NCBI RefSeq assembly: GCF_000442645.1
Contig: NC_021915.1
Location: 186,001 to 250,000 of the forward strand
Source of the DNA: Corynebacterium maris DSM 45190
GTDB taxonomy: Bacteria > Actinomycetota > Actinomycetes > Mycobacteriales > Mycobacteriaceae
Reading direction: 5' to 3'
Length of the DNA stretch: 64,000 nt
A program made the position numbers and the translations under genes. Shown in pieces: positions 1 to 8,141 of this stretch. The first letter of the stretch is position 1. Each line of letters starts with the position of its first letter. Below the pieces are notes generated by a model. The model saw only the letters and a program-made list of their open reading frames with translations. It was not told the origin of the DNA and did not search any database.

Positions 1-1
1 C

Positions 2-1120
2 GAGGAGCTGTCGGACTCCGGTTCGGTGCTGGACGGCGTCGGGCTGGATGCGGACGTCGCTGAAGTCGAACGCGCCAAGGACGCCTTCGCCGAGATGGCG
101 GACTGGCTGTCCACGGAGATCGCGCCCCAGGCCCCGTACGAGGACTCCGTCGGCCGCGAGCGCTACGAACTGTTCAGCCACCACTTCGTCGGCGACGTCG
201 TCGACTTGGACGAGGCCTATGAATGGGGACTGCACGAGCTGCGCACCGTCATCCAGGAGCAGAAGCGGGTCGTCGCCGATCTCTACGGCCCGGAGGTCTC
301 CGTGCGGGCGGCCTACCGCAAGCTCAACCAGGACGAGCGCTACACCCTGAAGGGCACGGACGCGCTGGTGGAGTGGATGCAGGGCGTCGCGGATCAGACC
401 ATCGCGGACCTGCACGGCACGGAGTTCCACATCCCGGAGCCGGTGCGCACCCTCGAGGCACGCATCGACCCGGCCGGGTCGGGCTCGATCTTCTACACCC
501 CGCCCTCGGATGACTTCTCGCGCCCGGGCCGCATGTGGTGGTCCGTGCCCGCCGGCCAGGAGAATTTCCACACCTGGCAGGAGTTGACCACCGTCTTCCA
601 CGAAGGCGTGCCGGGGCACCACCTGCAGCTGGGGCAGGCGATCGCCGAGCGTGACAACCTCAACCTGTGGCGCCGGCTGGCCTGCTGGAACTCCGGCCAC
701 GGCGAAGGTTGGGCGCTGTATGCGGAGACCCTGATGAAGGAGCTCGGCTACCACGAGGACCCGGGCACGTACCTGGGCTATCTGGATTCGCAGCGCCTGC
801 GGCTGGCGCGCGTGGTCCTCGACATCGGCGTGCACCTGTGCAAGAAGACCCCGGAGGGCACCGGGGTGTGGGACGGCTCGTACGCGAAGTCCTTCCTGCG
901 GGAGAACACCGCCATGGACGACGTGAACCTGCACTTCGAGCTCGAGCGCTACCTCGGGTGGCCGGGGCAGGCCCCGTCGTACGCGTTGGGCCAGCGGCTG
1001 TGGCTGCAGGCCCGCGAGGAGGCGCTGGCGCAGGGGCAGACGGCGCGGGAATTCCACGCCAACGCGTTGCGCCTGGGCAGCGTGCCGATGTCGGTGTTGC
1101 GCGACGAGGTGCTCGACTGA
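2..1120 (+). CDS. DUF885-family protein, 5'-truncated by the window
   Basis: The reading frame is open from base 2, so the real start lies upstream; about 372 C-terminal residues are present out of the roughly 550 usual for DUF885 proteins. The motif FHEGVPGHH (about bases 598-624) is the family's HExxxGHH-like signature and suggests a metal-dependent hydrolase or peptidase, although few members have a known substrate. There is no membrane segment in the visible part, so it is probably cytoplasmic. The stop codon overlaps the start of the downstream YciI gene by one base, so the two are likely co-transcribed and translationally coupled. Confidence 0.82.
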   Translation, partial: EELSDSGSVLDGVGLDADVAEVERAKDAFAEMADWLSTEIAPQAPYEDSVGRERYELFSHHFVGDVVDLDEAYEWGLHELRTVIQEQKRVVADLYGPEVSVRAAYRKLNQDERYTLKGTDALVEWMQGVADQTIADLHGTEFHIPEPVRTLEARIDPAGSGSIFYTPPSDDFSRPGRMWWSVPAGQENFHTWQELTTVFHEGVPGHHLQLGQAIAERDNLNLWRRLACWNSGHGEGWALYAETLMKELGYHEDPGTYLGYLDSQRLRLARVVLDIGVHLCKKTPEGTGVWDGSYAKSFLRENTAMDDVNLHFELERYLGWPGQAPSYALGQRLWLQAREEALAQGQTAREFHANALRLGSVPMSVLRDEVLD

Positions 1121-1461
1121 TGGCCCATTACCTGCTGTCGGTCTACCTCGCCCCGGGGGACCATGCCGCAGGCGGGGACCATTCCCCGCAGGAGGCGGAC
1201 CGGAAGGTGGCGGCCTTCGAGCAGTCGCTGGTCGACGCCGGACAGCTCGTCTACTCCGGTGAGCTCGACGCCCCGGAGACGGCGGTTTACACCAGCGCCG
1301 GCGGCCAGCTCGGTGACGGCCCCCTGCACCCCGCGGCCGATCAGGTGGACGGCTTCTGGATCGTCGAGGCGGCCACCCGCACCCAGGCCCAGGCACTGGC
1401 GGTGCGCGCCGCCGACGCCTGCGGAAAGTCCGTGGCCTTGCGTCCGGTGCGCGCGCACTGA
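1120..1461 (+). CDS. YciI-domain protein
   Basis: This is a 113-residue protein beginning MAHYLLSVYL. The N-terminal beta strand, the central block around YSGELDAP and the C-terminal DGFWIVEA segment match the YciI/PF03795 ferredoxin-like fold found in small dimeric proteins of mostly unknown role. The ATG overlaps the DUF885 stop codon, implying translational coupling; no separate ribosome-binding site is needed or obvious. The gene ends 12 bp from the convergent AbrB-like gene. The specific function is unknown. Confidence 0.8.
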   Translation: MAHYLLSVYLAPGDHAAGGDHSPQEADRKVAAFEQSLVDAGQLVYSGELDAPETAVYTSAGGQLGDGPLHPAADQVDGFWIVEAATRTQAQALAVRAADACGKSVALRPVRAH

Positions 1462-1473
1462 CTCCCGCTCAGG

Positions 1474-2538
1474 TCAGCGGTCATCTCCCCGGCGGGTGAA
1501 TAACCGCAGGATCTGCGGCAGCCACCCGGCGACCAGCAACACCATCACCATCCGCACCAGCTGGATGGCGATGACCTCCGGCCCGGCGCCGCCTTCGGCG
1601 CCCAGGGCCAACACCGTCTCCAGCGCGCCCGGACTGGTGGCCAGGTACGCCTCGAAGTAGGTGATGTCCAGCCACGCGGTCAGTGGCCAGGCCACCAAGG
1701 CGCAGGCGCCCATCATCAGGAAGATGAACATGAACGTCATCGGCAACTGCCGGGAAAAGACCTTCAGGGTGGGCACCGACAGCATGCCGCCGCACACCCA
1801 GCCGATGGCGAGGAACGACAGGATCTGCAGTGCCGCGGGCGGGGCCATGGTGTAGCCCTCCGGCAGCAGCAGGGAGATGGCCACCGTGAGCAGCAGGGGG
1901 CCGAAGACACTGGGCACCGGGATGCGCAGCAGTCGGGCGATGGGGTCGCCGAGCAGGGCCACCAGGATGACGGCGCCGATCATCCACCAGCTGTCCTGTT
2001 CCTGGCCGGCGGCGGCCGCACCGGCGCCGGCGGGGGAGGTCAGGAGTCCGGCGACCAACGGCAGCGTCGCGGAGACGGTGAGCAGCCGCAGGTACTGCGT
2101 CAGCGAGACGTAGCGGACGTCAGCGCCGACGTCTTGGGCGATGGCGGGCATCATCGAGGCCCCGCCGGCCAGCATCGACATGACGCCGGTGGCCTGGTCG
2201 ATCTCCGGTCGGGAGCGCGCCAGCGCCCACCCCGCGACGAAGGTGACGGCGATGGATACGGCGGCGACGGCCAGGCCGGGCGGCAGCAGGCGGATGAGAT
2301 CGCCGAGCGGGACGCCGACTAAGGGCACGGCGGCGAGGATGCCGATGATGCCGCGGCTGAACTGGTAGAAGTGCCGGTTGACCTCCAGCTCTTCCCGCGT
2401 CAATAAGGCCATGGCTCCGGCGCCGATGATCGCCGCCAGGATCCAGGCGGCGGGGACGTGGAAGTAGGACATGATCCAGCCCAGCCCGAGGGACACGGGC
2501 ACCACGATCAGCCAGCGCACTGCGGTTGTCATTGTCAT
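1474..2538 (-). CDS. AbrB-family integral membrane protein
   Basis: A 354-residue polytopic protein with about ten hydrophobic segments, arranged as two related halves. It resembles the AbrB/PF05145 membrane family (often labelled ammonia monooxygenase), named after E. coli AbrB and unrelated to the Bacillus DNA-binding regulator of that name. Gly-rich turns such as MLAGGASMMPA and TSPGALETVLALG in the two halves are typical of the family. Function is probably transport but the substrate is unknown. The start could be residue 1 or 3 (MTMTT). It is transcribed alone and convergently with the YciI gene. Confidence 0.75.
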   Translation of the reverse strand: MTMTTAVRWLIVVPVSLGLGWIMSYFHVPAAWILAAIIGAGAMALLTREELEVNRHFYQFSRGIIGILAAVPLVGVPLGDLIRLLPPGLAVAAVSIAVTFVAGWALARSRPEIDQATGVMSMLAGGASMMPAIAQDVGADVRYVSLTQYLRLLTVSATLPLVAGLLTSPAGAGAAAAGQEQDSWWMIGAVILVALLGDPIARLLRIPVPSVFGPLLLTVAISLLLPEGYTMAPPAALQILSFLAIGWVCGGMLSVPTLKVFSRQLPMTFMFIFLMMGACALVAWPLTAWLDITYFEAYLATSPGALETVLALGAEGGAGPEVIAIQLVRMVMVLLVAGWLPQILRLFTRRGDDR

Positions 2539-2797
2539 CGACAGGTAACTGTAGCCGTCGGCCGTGTGCTCGGGGAAAGGTGTGACATATACGCAAAAGT
2601 TTATATATTCAGCAGTGTTTGAATCGTTATCCGGTCGTTGTCTGACAGAGATTCACCCCTCGTTCGCCGGGATATGCCCAGCTAGGAGGGTCTGTCGCCG
2701 GGTGGGGAAGGCGCGGCGGGGGCTTCCGGCAGCGCCGCGCGGCCCGGTTATACGGGACGCCCATCTTGTTTGCCAGCGCATTCCCAGTACTGGTGCT

Positions 2798-2803
2798 TAG
2801 ATT
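2798..2803 (+). promoter_or_regulatory. -10 element (TAGATT) of a leaderless promoter
   Basis: TAGATT lies 7 nt before the ATG at 2811, placing the predicted transcript start on or next to the A of the ATG. No Shine-Dalgarno sequence is present, so the transcript is expected to be leaderless. Confidence 0.55.
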
Positions 2804-2810
2804 GGCAAAC

Positions 2811-3017
2811 ATGAACATCACACTGCATGGCGTGAACTCTGACACGGTCGACGAAGTCCTAGGAGACGTCGTAGAGACCGCCCGCATGGCGGGCGCCGAA
2901 GACATCAACGTGTACGCGGAGGCAGAGGACCTTCCGCTGCTGGCCGCCGCGGCGGCGAACATCCGGAACCTTCCGGAGGGCTTCCAGCTCCACGAGCTGG
3001 TGCCGGCCCTCGCCTGA
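2811..3017 (+). CDS. Small conserved-type hypothetical protein (68 aa)
   Basis: Begins MNITLHGVNSD and is acidic, with an alternating beta-alpha-beta pattern (MNITLHGV, DEVLGDVVETARMAGAED, INVYAEAE, LLAAAAANI) suggesting a compact cytoplasmic fold. An in-frame ATG further upstream (2766) exists, but the -10 hexamer 7 nt before base 2811 and the codon pattern favour the shorter form. A strong inverted repeat follows directly. I do not recognise the family; the confidence is for it being a real gene, not for a function. Confidence 0.6.
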   Translation: MNITLHGVNSDTVDEVLGDVVETARMAGAEDINVYAEAEDLPLLAAAAANIRNLPEGFQLHELVPALA

Positions 3018-3054
3018 GGGCGAGGACGACGGCCGCAGCAGCCGCTGAACTGAC

Positions 3055-3084
3055 AGAGGGAGGAAATTTTCCTCCCTCTTTTTG
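3055..3084. terminator. Rho-independent terminator, probably bidirectional
   Basis: A 12-bp perfect stem (agagggaggaaa / tttcctccctct) with almost no loop is followed by a T-run on the plus strand. It sits between the convergent ends of the 68-aa gene and the dehydratase gene, so it can serve both. Confidence 0.8.
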
Positions 3085-3101
3085 CATGAGCGGGATCGGG
3101 G

Positions 3102-4070
3102 TCAGGGGCGTCCCGCCGCCAGATCGGCGACGTCCGTGTTGGCGCCGCACAGGATGACGGCCACCTTCTCGCCGGGGGAGGGAACATAGGCGGACGCTGC
3201 GCGAACCCCGGCCAGGGCGGCGCCGGCGGCGTACTCCACCGCCAGCCGGTGCTCCTCCCAGAGTTCTCGTCGGGCCCGGATGATGTCGGCGTCGGCCACC
3301 AACACCGCATCGACGTGCTCGGAGCGTGCGGCGGCCACGGCCATCGCGGAGGCGCGCCGGGCGCCGAGTGAATCCGCCGCCACCGAGTCGACCGCCACGT
3401 CCACCGGTTGCCCCGCCGCCAACCCCGCGTGCAGGGCGCGACAATGTTCCGGTTCGACGGCGACGACGCGCACGCCGTGCCGGGTAGCGGCCGCGGTGAC
3501 TCCGCTGAATAACCCGCCGCCGCCCACGGAGACGACCACCGTGTCCAGGTCCGGGACCCGGGTGAGGATCTCCGGCAGCACGGTGCCGGCCCCGGCCGCG
3601 ATCAACGGGTGGTCGTAGGCGTGGGAGACCAGCGCCCCGCTCTCGGCGGCGAAGCGGTCGCACGCGGCGGCCGCCTCGGCGTATTCTTGGCCGACCAGTT
3701 CCACCCGTGCGCCGTAGCCGCGCAACCGGTCGACCTTGACCGCTGGGGCGGTCTCCGGGAGAAAGACCGTGGCCGGGACGTTCTGTTCACCGGCGGCCCA
3801 CGCGCACGCCAGGCCGGCGTTGCCGCCGGAGGCGATGGTCACTCCGGCGTCGGGCAGCGATCCGGACTCCAGGTGCGCCTGCAGGAAGCTCTGCGCGCCC
3901 CGGGCCTTGAAAGAGCCCGTATGCTGCATGAACTCCAACGCAAAGAACAGCTCATAAGGGGTGCCGTCGGCCGTGGTTGTCGGCTGCGCGGGCGTGATCG
4001 TCACCGGCCGAACCCGTCCGGTGATACGGCGGGCGGCCTGCTCGACGTCGTGGTGCTCCAGGAGTGTCAT
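3102..4070 (-). CDS. Serine/threonine dehydratase-like PLP enzyme
   Basis: A 322-residue fold-type II PLP enzyme. The motif TGSFKARGA (about residues 51-59) supplies the Schiff-base lysine of the threonine/serine dehydratase family, SGGNAGLA corresponds to the phosphate-cradling SSGNHAQG loop, and SVGGGGLFSG is the glycine-rich PLP phosphate-binding loop. It lacks the C-terminal regulatory ACT domain of biosynthetic IlvA, so a catabolic or unregulated dehydratase or racemase is more likely. Substrate choice among Ser, Thr and related amino acids cannot be read from sequence. It is a single gene downstream of and separate from hrpB. Confidence 0.82.
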   Translation of the reverse strand: MTLLEHHDVEQAARRITGRVRPVTITPAQPTTTADGTPYELFFALEFMQHTGSFKARGAQSFLQAHLESGSLPDAGVTIASGGNAGLACAWAAGEQNVPATVFLPETAPAVKVDRLRGYGARVELVGQEYAEAAAACDRFAAESGALVSHAYDHPLIAAGAGTVLPEILTRVPDLDTVVVSVGGGGLFSGVTAAATRHGVRVVAVEPEHCRALHAGLAAGQPVDVAVDSVAADSLGARRASAMAVAAARSEHVDAVLVADADIIRARRELWEEHRLAVEYAAGAALAGVRAASAYVPSPGEKVAVILCGANTDVADLAAGRP

Positions 4071-4139
4071 CGCGTTCCTTTGTCAGGCATGGGGCAGGGT
4101 TCTCGTCGAGAATAACCCTCCTGCGCCGACCGGTCCCGC

Positions 4140-6434
4140 TCAGCTGCGCCGCTTGGTCCGTGCGGTGGCCTGCGCGGTCCACGGATCTTCCGGCCACGGG
4201 TGCTTGGGGTAGCGCCCGCGCATCTCCTTGCGCACGTCCTGGTAGGGGCCGGACCAGAAGCTCGCCAGGTCATCGGTGACCGCCAGCGGTCGGCCGGCGG
4301 GGGAGAGCAGGTGGAATTGCACGCGCACGCCCGCGCACTCCGGGGAGGTGGCCAGGCCGAAGCATTCCTGTAATTTCACCCGCGTCACGGGCCGGCCCTC
4401 CGCATAGGAGATCCGGGGGTTCGAGCCGCTGGGCACGCTGAGCCGCTGCGGGGCCAGCTCGTCCATCTTCGCCGCCTCCGGCCAGGGCAGCAGCCGCTGC
4501 ATGGCCGGGTACATGTCGATCTTGCCGATCGGCGTGCCCTGGGCCAACAGGCGCAGCTCCGGGGTCAGGTCGGCGGCGGCCGTGTCCGGCCAGGGCGCGC
4601 CGAGGCGGGCGTGCAGGAAATCCAGCCGCTCCTTCAGCGACCGGGCCTTGTCCGAGTAGGTGAACATCTCCGGGGTGACCGTCGCGCGCAGGGCCTCGGC
4701 GGCTTGCTCCCGCGGCACCTTCACCGGCGTGGAGGACAACTCGATGGCCCCGGCGCGGCGCACCTTGCGCCCGCGGATCTTGCCGGCGACCAGGCTGGCT
4801 TCCAGGGTGTCGGTGACGCCGACGGCGGACAGGGCTTGTTCTTCGCTGAGGCGTGCCCCGGCGCGGATGGTGGCGCGCTGGCCGGTGCGCGAGACTTCGG
4901 CGACGGCGAGCCATTCGGAACCGGTCAGGCCTAAGTCTTCGGGCAGGCGGGCGCGGGTGCCGGAGGCGAGCAGGTATTCGCCGGGTTTTTCTTGGCGTGC
5001 GACCTGCGACGGGAAGGCCGCGGCGACGATCTCGCCGGGGGTGCACGGGCCCTTGTCCACGGTCATCTTTTCCAGGCGTTTCACCTGGCGCTGGTCGGGG
5101 CGCGCGCGGCTGACGTCCCCGCGCGGGCTGTCGGCGAGCACGGCGACGATGGGGGCGGCGCGCCGGCCGTGGCGCAGCAGGGCGGTGCCCAGGCGCGGGT
5201 CGACGGGCAGTGTCGCCAGGCGTCGGCCGTGGTCGGTGGCGTGCCCGTCGTCGTCGACGGCGCCGATCTCGTACAAGGTGGCCTCGGCGTCGGCGATGGC
5301 GGCGGAAGGGGGTGTATCCAGCAGCGGGAGGTCTTCCCCGCGCGGGGTGCCCCAGCACGCCATGGTCAGGGCGGCGTCGGTGAGGTCGCTGGTGGCGATC
5401 TCCGGGGTGATGTGCGTGCTCAAGTGGCGGTAGTCGGATTCGCTGTAGGCGCGGATGACCAGCCCGGGGCCTTCGCGTCCGGCGCGGCCGGCGCGTTGGT
5501 CGGCGGTGGATTTCGCTTCCGAGACGGTGACCAGGCCGGTCATGGCGCGCGCGGCGTCGCGGCGCGGCACGCGCGATAAGCCGGAGTCGACGACGATGCG
5601 TACCCCGGGCACGGTCAGCGAGGATTCGGCGACGGCGGTGGAGACCACGATGCGCGGCTCATCGCTGGGACTGAGTGCGGCGTCTTGGTCTTTCGCGTCG
5701 AGGCGCCCGTGCAGCGGCAGCCCGCCGGTGGCGGCCACGACCTGGTCGACTTCGCGTACGCCGGGCACGAAGACCAGGGCGGATTCACCCCGCTTGTCGA
5801 CGGCCCGGCGCGCCAGCGCGCCGAGGTGGGCGTAGAACTCCCGGCTGCCGGACAGGCGGCCCTCGTGCGGGGAGTACTCGTGTTCCAGGGGGTGGGTGAC
5901 GGCGGGCGTCGACAAGATCTCCGCCCCGCCGAGCAGGTCGCTGTAGCGGCGCGCGTCGAGGGTGGCGGACATGGCGACGATGCGCAGGTCGTCGCGTAGT
6001 TGGCCGAGTTCGATGAGCATGCCGAGCACCAGGTCGGTGTCGAGTTGGCGTTCGTGGACTTCGTCGACGGCGACGGCCGAGACGCCCGTCAGTTCCGGGT
6101 CGGTGAGCAGGCGGCGCAGCAGCACGCCCGGGGTGACGAATTCGACGGCGCTGCCGGCGCGGTGTTCGCCGCGGATGGTGTGCCCGACCAGCTCCGGGGC
6201 GCCGCTCAGGTGCCGCAGGCGGCGGGCGGCGGCGCGCACCGCGACCCGGCGCGGGGCGGTGACCAGTACTTTTCCGCCGGTGTGGTTGTGCAGGGCGGGT
6301 GGGATGAGGGTGGTTTTGCCGGTGCCGGGCGGGGCTTCGACGACCAGCGAGCCGGTCTGTTCGATGAGTGCGGGCAGCTGATCGATGGTCTCGGCGACGG
6401 GCAGGCCCGCGCCGATCTCGTGGAGGTTAAACAT
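4140..6434 (-). CDS. hrpB: ATP-dependent helicase HrpB
   Basis: This 764-residue protein has the DEAH-box helicase order: Walker A PPGTGKTT with K40, the DEVH box at residues 124-127 within VAVDEVHER, the SAT motif (MSATLD), the QRAGRAGR-type motif VI (DQRAGRAGREG), and a C-terminal HrpB-specific region ending in WPEDPW-type residues. The length is close to E. coli HrpB. It is a predicted RNA helicase whose cellular role is poorly defined. Its start codon overlaps the end of the upstream sugar O-acetyltransferase gene by 8 bp, so the two form an operon. Confidence 0.92.
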   Translation of the reverse strand: MFNLHEIGAGLPVAETIDQLPALIEQTGSLVVEAPPGTGKTTLIPPALHNHTGGKVLVTAPRRVAVRAAARRLRHLSGAPELVGHTIRGEHRAGSAVEFVTPGVLLRRLLTDPELTGVSAVAVDEVHERQLDTDLVLGMLIELGQLRDDLRIVAMSATLDARRYSDLLGGAEILSTPAVTHPLEHEYSPHEGRLSGSREFYAHLGALARRAVDKRGESALVFVPGVREVDQVVAATGGLPLHGRLDAKDQDAALSPSDEPRIVVSTAVAESSLTVPGVRIVVDSGLSRVPRRDAARAMTGLVTVSEAKSTADQRAGRAGREGPGLVIRAYSESDYRHLSTHITPEIATSDLTDAALTMACWGTPRGEDLPLLDTPPSAAIADAEATLYEIGAVDDDGHATDHGRRLATLPVDPRLGTALLRHGRRAAPIVAVLADSPRGDVSRARPDQRQVKRLEKMTVDKGPCTPGEIVAAAFPSQVARQEKPGEYLLASGTRARLPEDLGLTGSEWLAVAEVSRTGQRATIRAGARLSEEQALSAVGVTDTLEASLVAGKIRGRKVRRAGAIELSSTPVKVPREQAAEALRATVTPEMFTYSDKARSLKERLDFLHARLGAPWPDTAAADLTPELRLLAQGTPIGKIDMYPAMQRLLPWPEAAKMDELAPQRLSVPSGSNPRISYAEGRPVTRVKLQECFGLATSPECAGVRVQFHLLSPAGRPLAVTDDLASFWSGPYQDVRKEMRGRYPKHPWPEDPWTAQATARTKRRS

Positions 6435-7038
6435 CGAGTTCCTCGCGCTCCAGCGCGTCGCCTTCCTGGTTGAGGGTGCGCACGACCCGGCCGGGTACGC
6501 CCATGACCAGGGAGTCGTCGGGGACGTCTTTCGTGATCACTGCGCCGGCGCCCACCACGCAGCGATCGCCGACGCGCACGCCCGGCATGACGGAGACGCG
6601 CGAGCCGAACCAGCAGTCCTCGCCGATCGTGATCGGACGAGCCTGCTCCCAGCCGTCGCGGCGCATCTGCAGGTCGTTGACCGGGTGCCCGACGGTGATC
6701 AGCTCGCAGTTCGGGCCGAACATGGTCCGCGCGCCGACGGTGACGGGCGCGCAGTCGAGGATGACCATGTTGACGTTGACGAAACACCCCTCGCCGAAGG
6801 TGGTGTTGCGCCCGTATTCCACCTGCGTCGGCGCCCACCACTCCGGCACGGCGGAGCCGTCGGCGAGGATCTCGCCCAATAGGGCCTCCGCGCGGTCCAG
6901 GTCGAGGTTGCCCAGCGCGTTGAACTCCCGCAGCCGCTTCCGGGTATGCGTGTGGATCGCCTCCAACTCCTCGGAGCCGGGCAGATACCACTGCCCGGAG
7001 CTCATGCGTTCAAAGGTGGAGTACTTAGGATCAGACAT
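6427..7038 (-). CDS. Maltose/galactoside O-acetyltransferase family protein
   Basis: A 203-residue protein of the NodL/LacA/Maa family. It has the N-terminal Maa domain (YSTFERMSSGQWY) followed by left-handed beta-helix hexapeptide repeats (VNMVILDCAPVTVGARTMFGPN onward) and the late loop GVRVGDRCVVGAGAVI. The reaction is acetyl-CoA-dependent O-acetylation of a sugar hydroxyl; the natural acceptor is unknown. The start at MSDPKYS is preferred over a longer reading because the longer form would run through the divergent alkB start. hrpB overlaps its 3' end. Confidence 0.87.
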   Translation of the reverse strand: MSDPKYSTFERMSSGQWYLPGSEELEAIHTHTRKRLREFNALGNLDLDRAEALLGEILADGSAVPEWWAPTQVEYGRNTTFGEGCFVNVNMVILDCAPVTVGARTMFGPNCELITVGHPVNDLQMRRDGWEQARPITIGEDCWFGSRVSVMPGVRVGDRCVVGAGAVITKDVPDDSLVMGVPGRVVRTLNQEGDALEREELDV

Positions 7039-7062
7039 GTCCCTATCTTGCCAAGGAGCCCC

Positions 7063-7737
7063 ATGCTTTTCGACGACCTGCCGCGCCCGGCCGTCCGCGT
7101 CACCGACGGGGTGGCGCATCTGCCGGGCTGGCTGCCGCCGCCCCGACAACGCGACCTGGTCGAGCGCGCCCGGGAGATCGCCCGCTTAGTGGCCGGCACC
7201 CCGGTCGCCATGCACCGACCCACAGTCGGCTCCGGGCAGATGAGCGTGTGGATGATGACGCTGGGCCGATTCTGGCGCACCCGCCCCTACGGCTACGTCG
7301 CCGAGGTCGACGGCACCGCCGTGCCACCCATCCCGGGGCCGTGGCAGGAACTGGCCCAAGCCGCGGTGCGCGCCGCCGCCGACGTCGACGAGACCCTACG
7401 CCCCTGGGCCGAGAACTTCCGCGCCGAGGTCGCCTTGGTCAACTACTACCCGCCCGGGGCGCGCATGGGCATGCACGTCGACGCCGACGAAGCCTCCGCC
7501 GCGCCCGTGGTCAGCCTGTCCGTCGGCGACGAGGCACTCTTTCGCATCGGCGGCACCCAGCACCGAAATCGCCCCTGGGACGACATCGCCCTGCTCAGCG
7601 GCGACCTCGTCGTCTTCGGCGGCCCCAAACGCCGCGCCTATCACGGGGTGCCGGCCGTGCGCGCCGGGACGCTGCCGGACGGCTGCGGGCTGCACGAGGG
7701 TCGCCTGAATGTCACGCTGCGCCAGCTGGCGGACTGA
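7063..7737 (+). CDS. alkB: AlkB-like 2-oxoglutarate/Fe(II) DNA/RNA demethylase
   Basis: A 224-residue dioxygenase. The iron ligands are the HVD triplet (H138, D140) and H194 in AYHG, and the 2-oxoglutarate-binding arginines sit in GRLNVTLR near the C-terminus (R214/R220). NYYPPGARMGMH and SVGDEALFRIGG are typical AlkB blocks. It should directly reverse N-alkyl lesions such as 1-methyladenine and 3-methylcytosine. The ribosome-binding site AAGGAG precedes the ATG. Only 24 bp separate it from the divergent acetyltransferase start, so the promoters overlap. Confidence 0.92.
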   Translation: MLFDDLPRPAVRVTDGVAHLPGWLPPPRQRDLVERAREIARLVAGTPVAMHRPTVGSGQMSVWMMTLGRFWRTRPYGYVAEVDGTAVPPIPGPWQELAQAAVRAAADVDETLRPWAENFRAEVALVNYYPPGARMGMHVDADEASAAPVVSLSVGDEALFRIGGTQHRNRPWDDIALLSGDLVVFGGPKRRAYHGVPAVRAGTLPDGCGLHEGRLNVTLRQLAD

Positions 7738-7747
7738 GGGCGTGCCT

Positions 7748-7801
7748 ACGACCAGACGCATGAGGCGAAAACCGCGGAGAAAGCGGCGATACGTCTGGTC
7801 G
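7748..7801 (+). repeat. Nested inverted repeat between alkB and the S4 gene
   Basis: A perfect 10-bp inverted repeat (cgaccagacg / cgtctggtcg) encloses a smaller ccgc/gcgg stem. There is no T-run, so it is not a canonical terminator. It lies 10 bp after alkB and about 55 bp before the S4 gene, and could be a transcript end, an RNA element or a protein-binding site. Confidence 0.45.
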
Positions 7802-7843
7802 AAATCCCGCTCACCCCGCCTAAGCGGCCGCCCGCCCGCCGGG

Positions 7844-7849
7844 TAGGAT
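7844..7849 (+). promoter_or_regulatory. -10 element (TAGGAT) of a leaderless promoter
   Basis: TAGGAT is 7 nt upstream of the ATG at 7857 with no Shine-Dalgarno sequence between them, as expected for a leaderless transcript heading the S4-VOC-ATL-SMR run. Confidence 0.55.
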
Positions 7850-7856
7850 CACGCAC

Positions 7857-8141
7857 ATGCCCACACAGGTGTCGATTAGCGACGATTCCATCAAGCTCGG
7901 CCAATTCCTCAAACTGGCCAGCCTCGTAGACTCCGGCGGCCACGCGAAAGAAGCCATCGCCGACGGCCGAGTGACCGTCAACGATGAGACCGACACCCGC
8001 CGCGGCCGCACCTTGTACGACGGCGACGTCGTCTGCGTGGACGACGCCTGCGCCCAGGTCGTCACGGACGCCGTCGAAGAATTCTTCGACGAGGCCACCG
8101 CCGACGACGACTTCGACCCCGAAAAGTGGAGGAACCTGTAG
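7857..8141 (+). CDS. S4-domain RNA-binding protein
   Basis: A 94-residue protein. Residues about 12-65 (IKLGQFLKLASLVDSGGHAK through VTVNDETDTRRGRTLYDGDVV) match a stand-alone S4 RNA-binding domain of the YaaA/RlbA type, followed by a short acidic tail. It likely binds ribosomal or other structured RNA. It is the first gene of a tight run; the next gene starts at the base right after its stop codon, and a ribosome-binding sequence AAGTGGAGG lies in its last codons. Confidence 0.85.
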   Translation: MPTQVSISDDSIKLGQFLKLASLVDSGGHAKEAIADGRVTVNDETDTRRGRTLYDGDVVCVDDACAQVVTDAVEEFFDEATADDDFDPEKWRNL

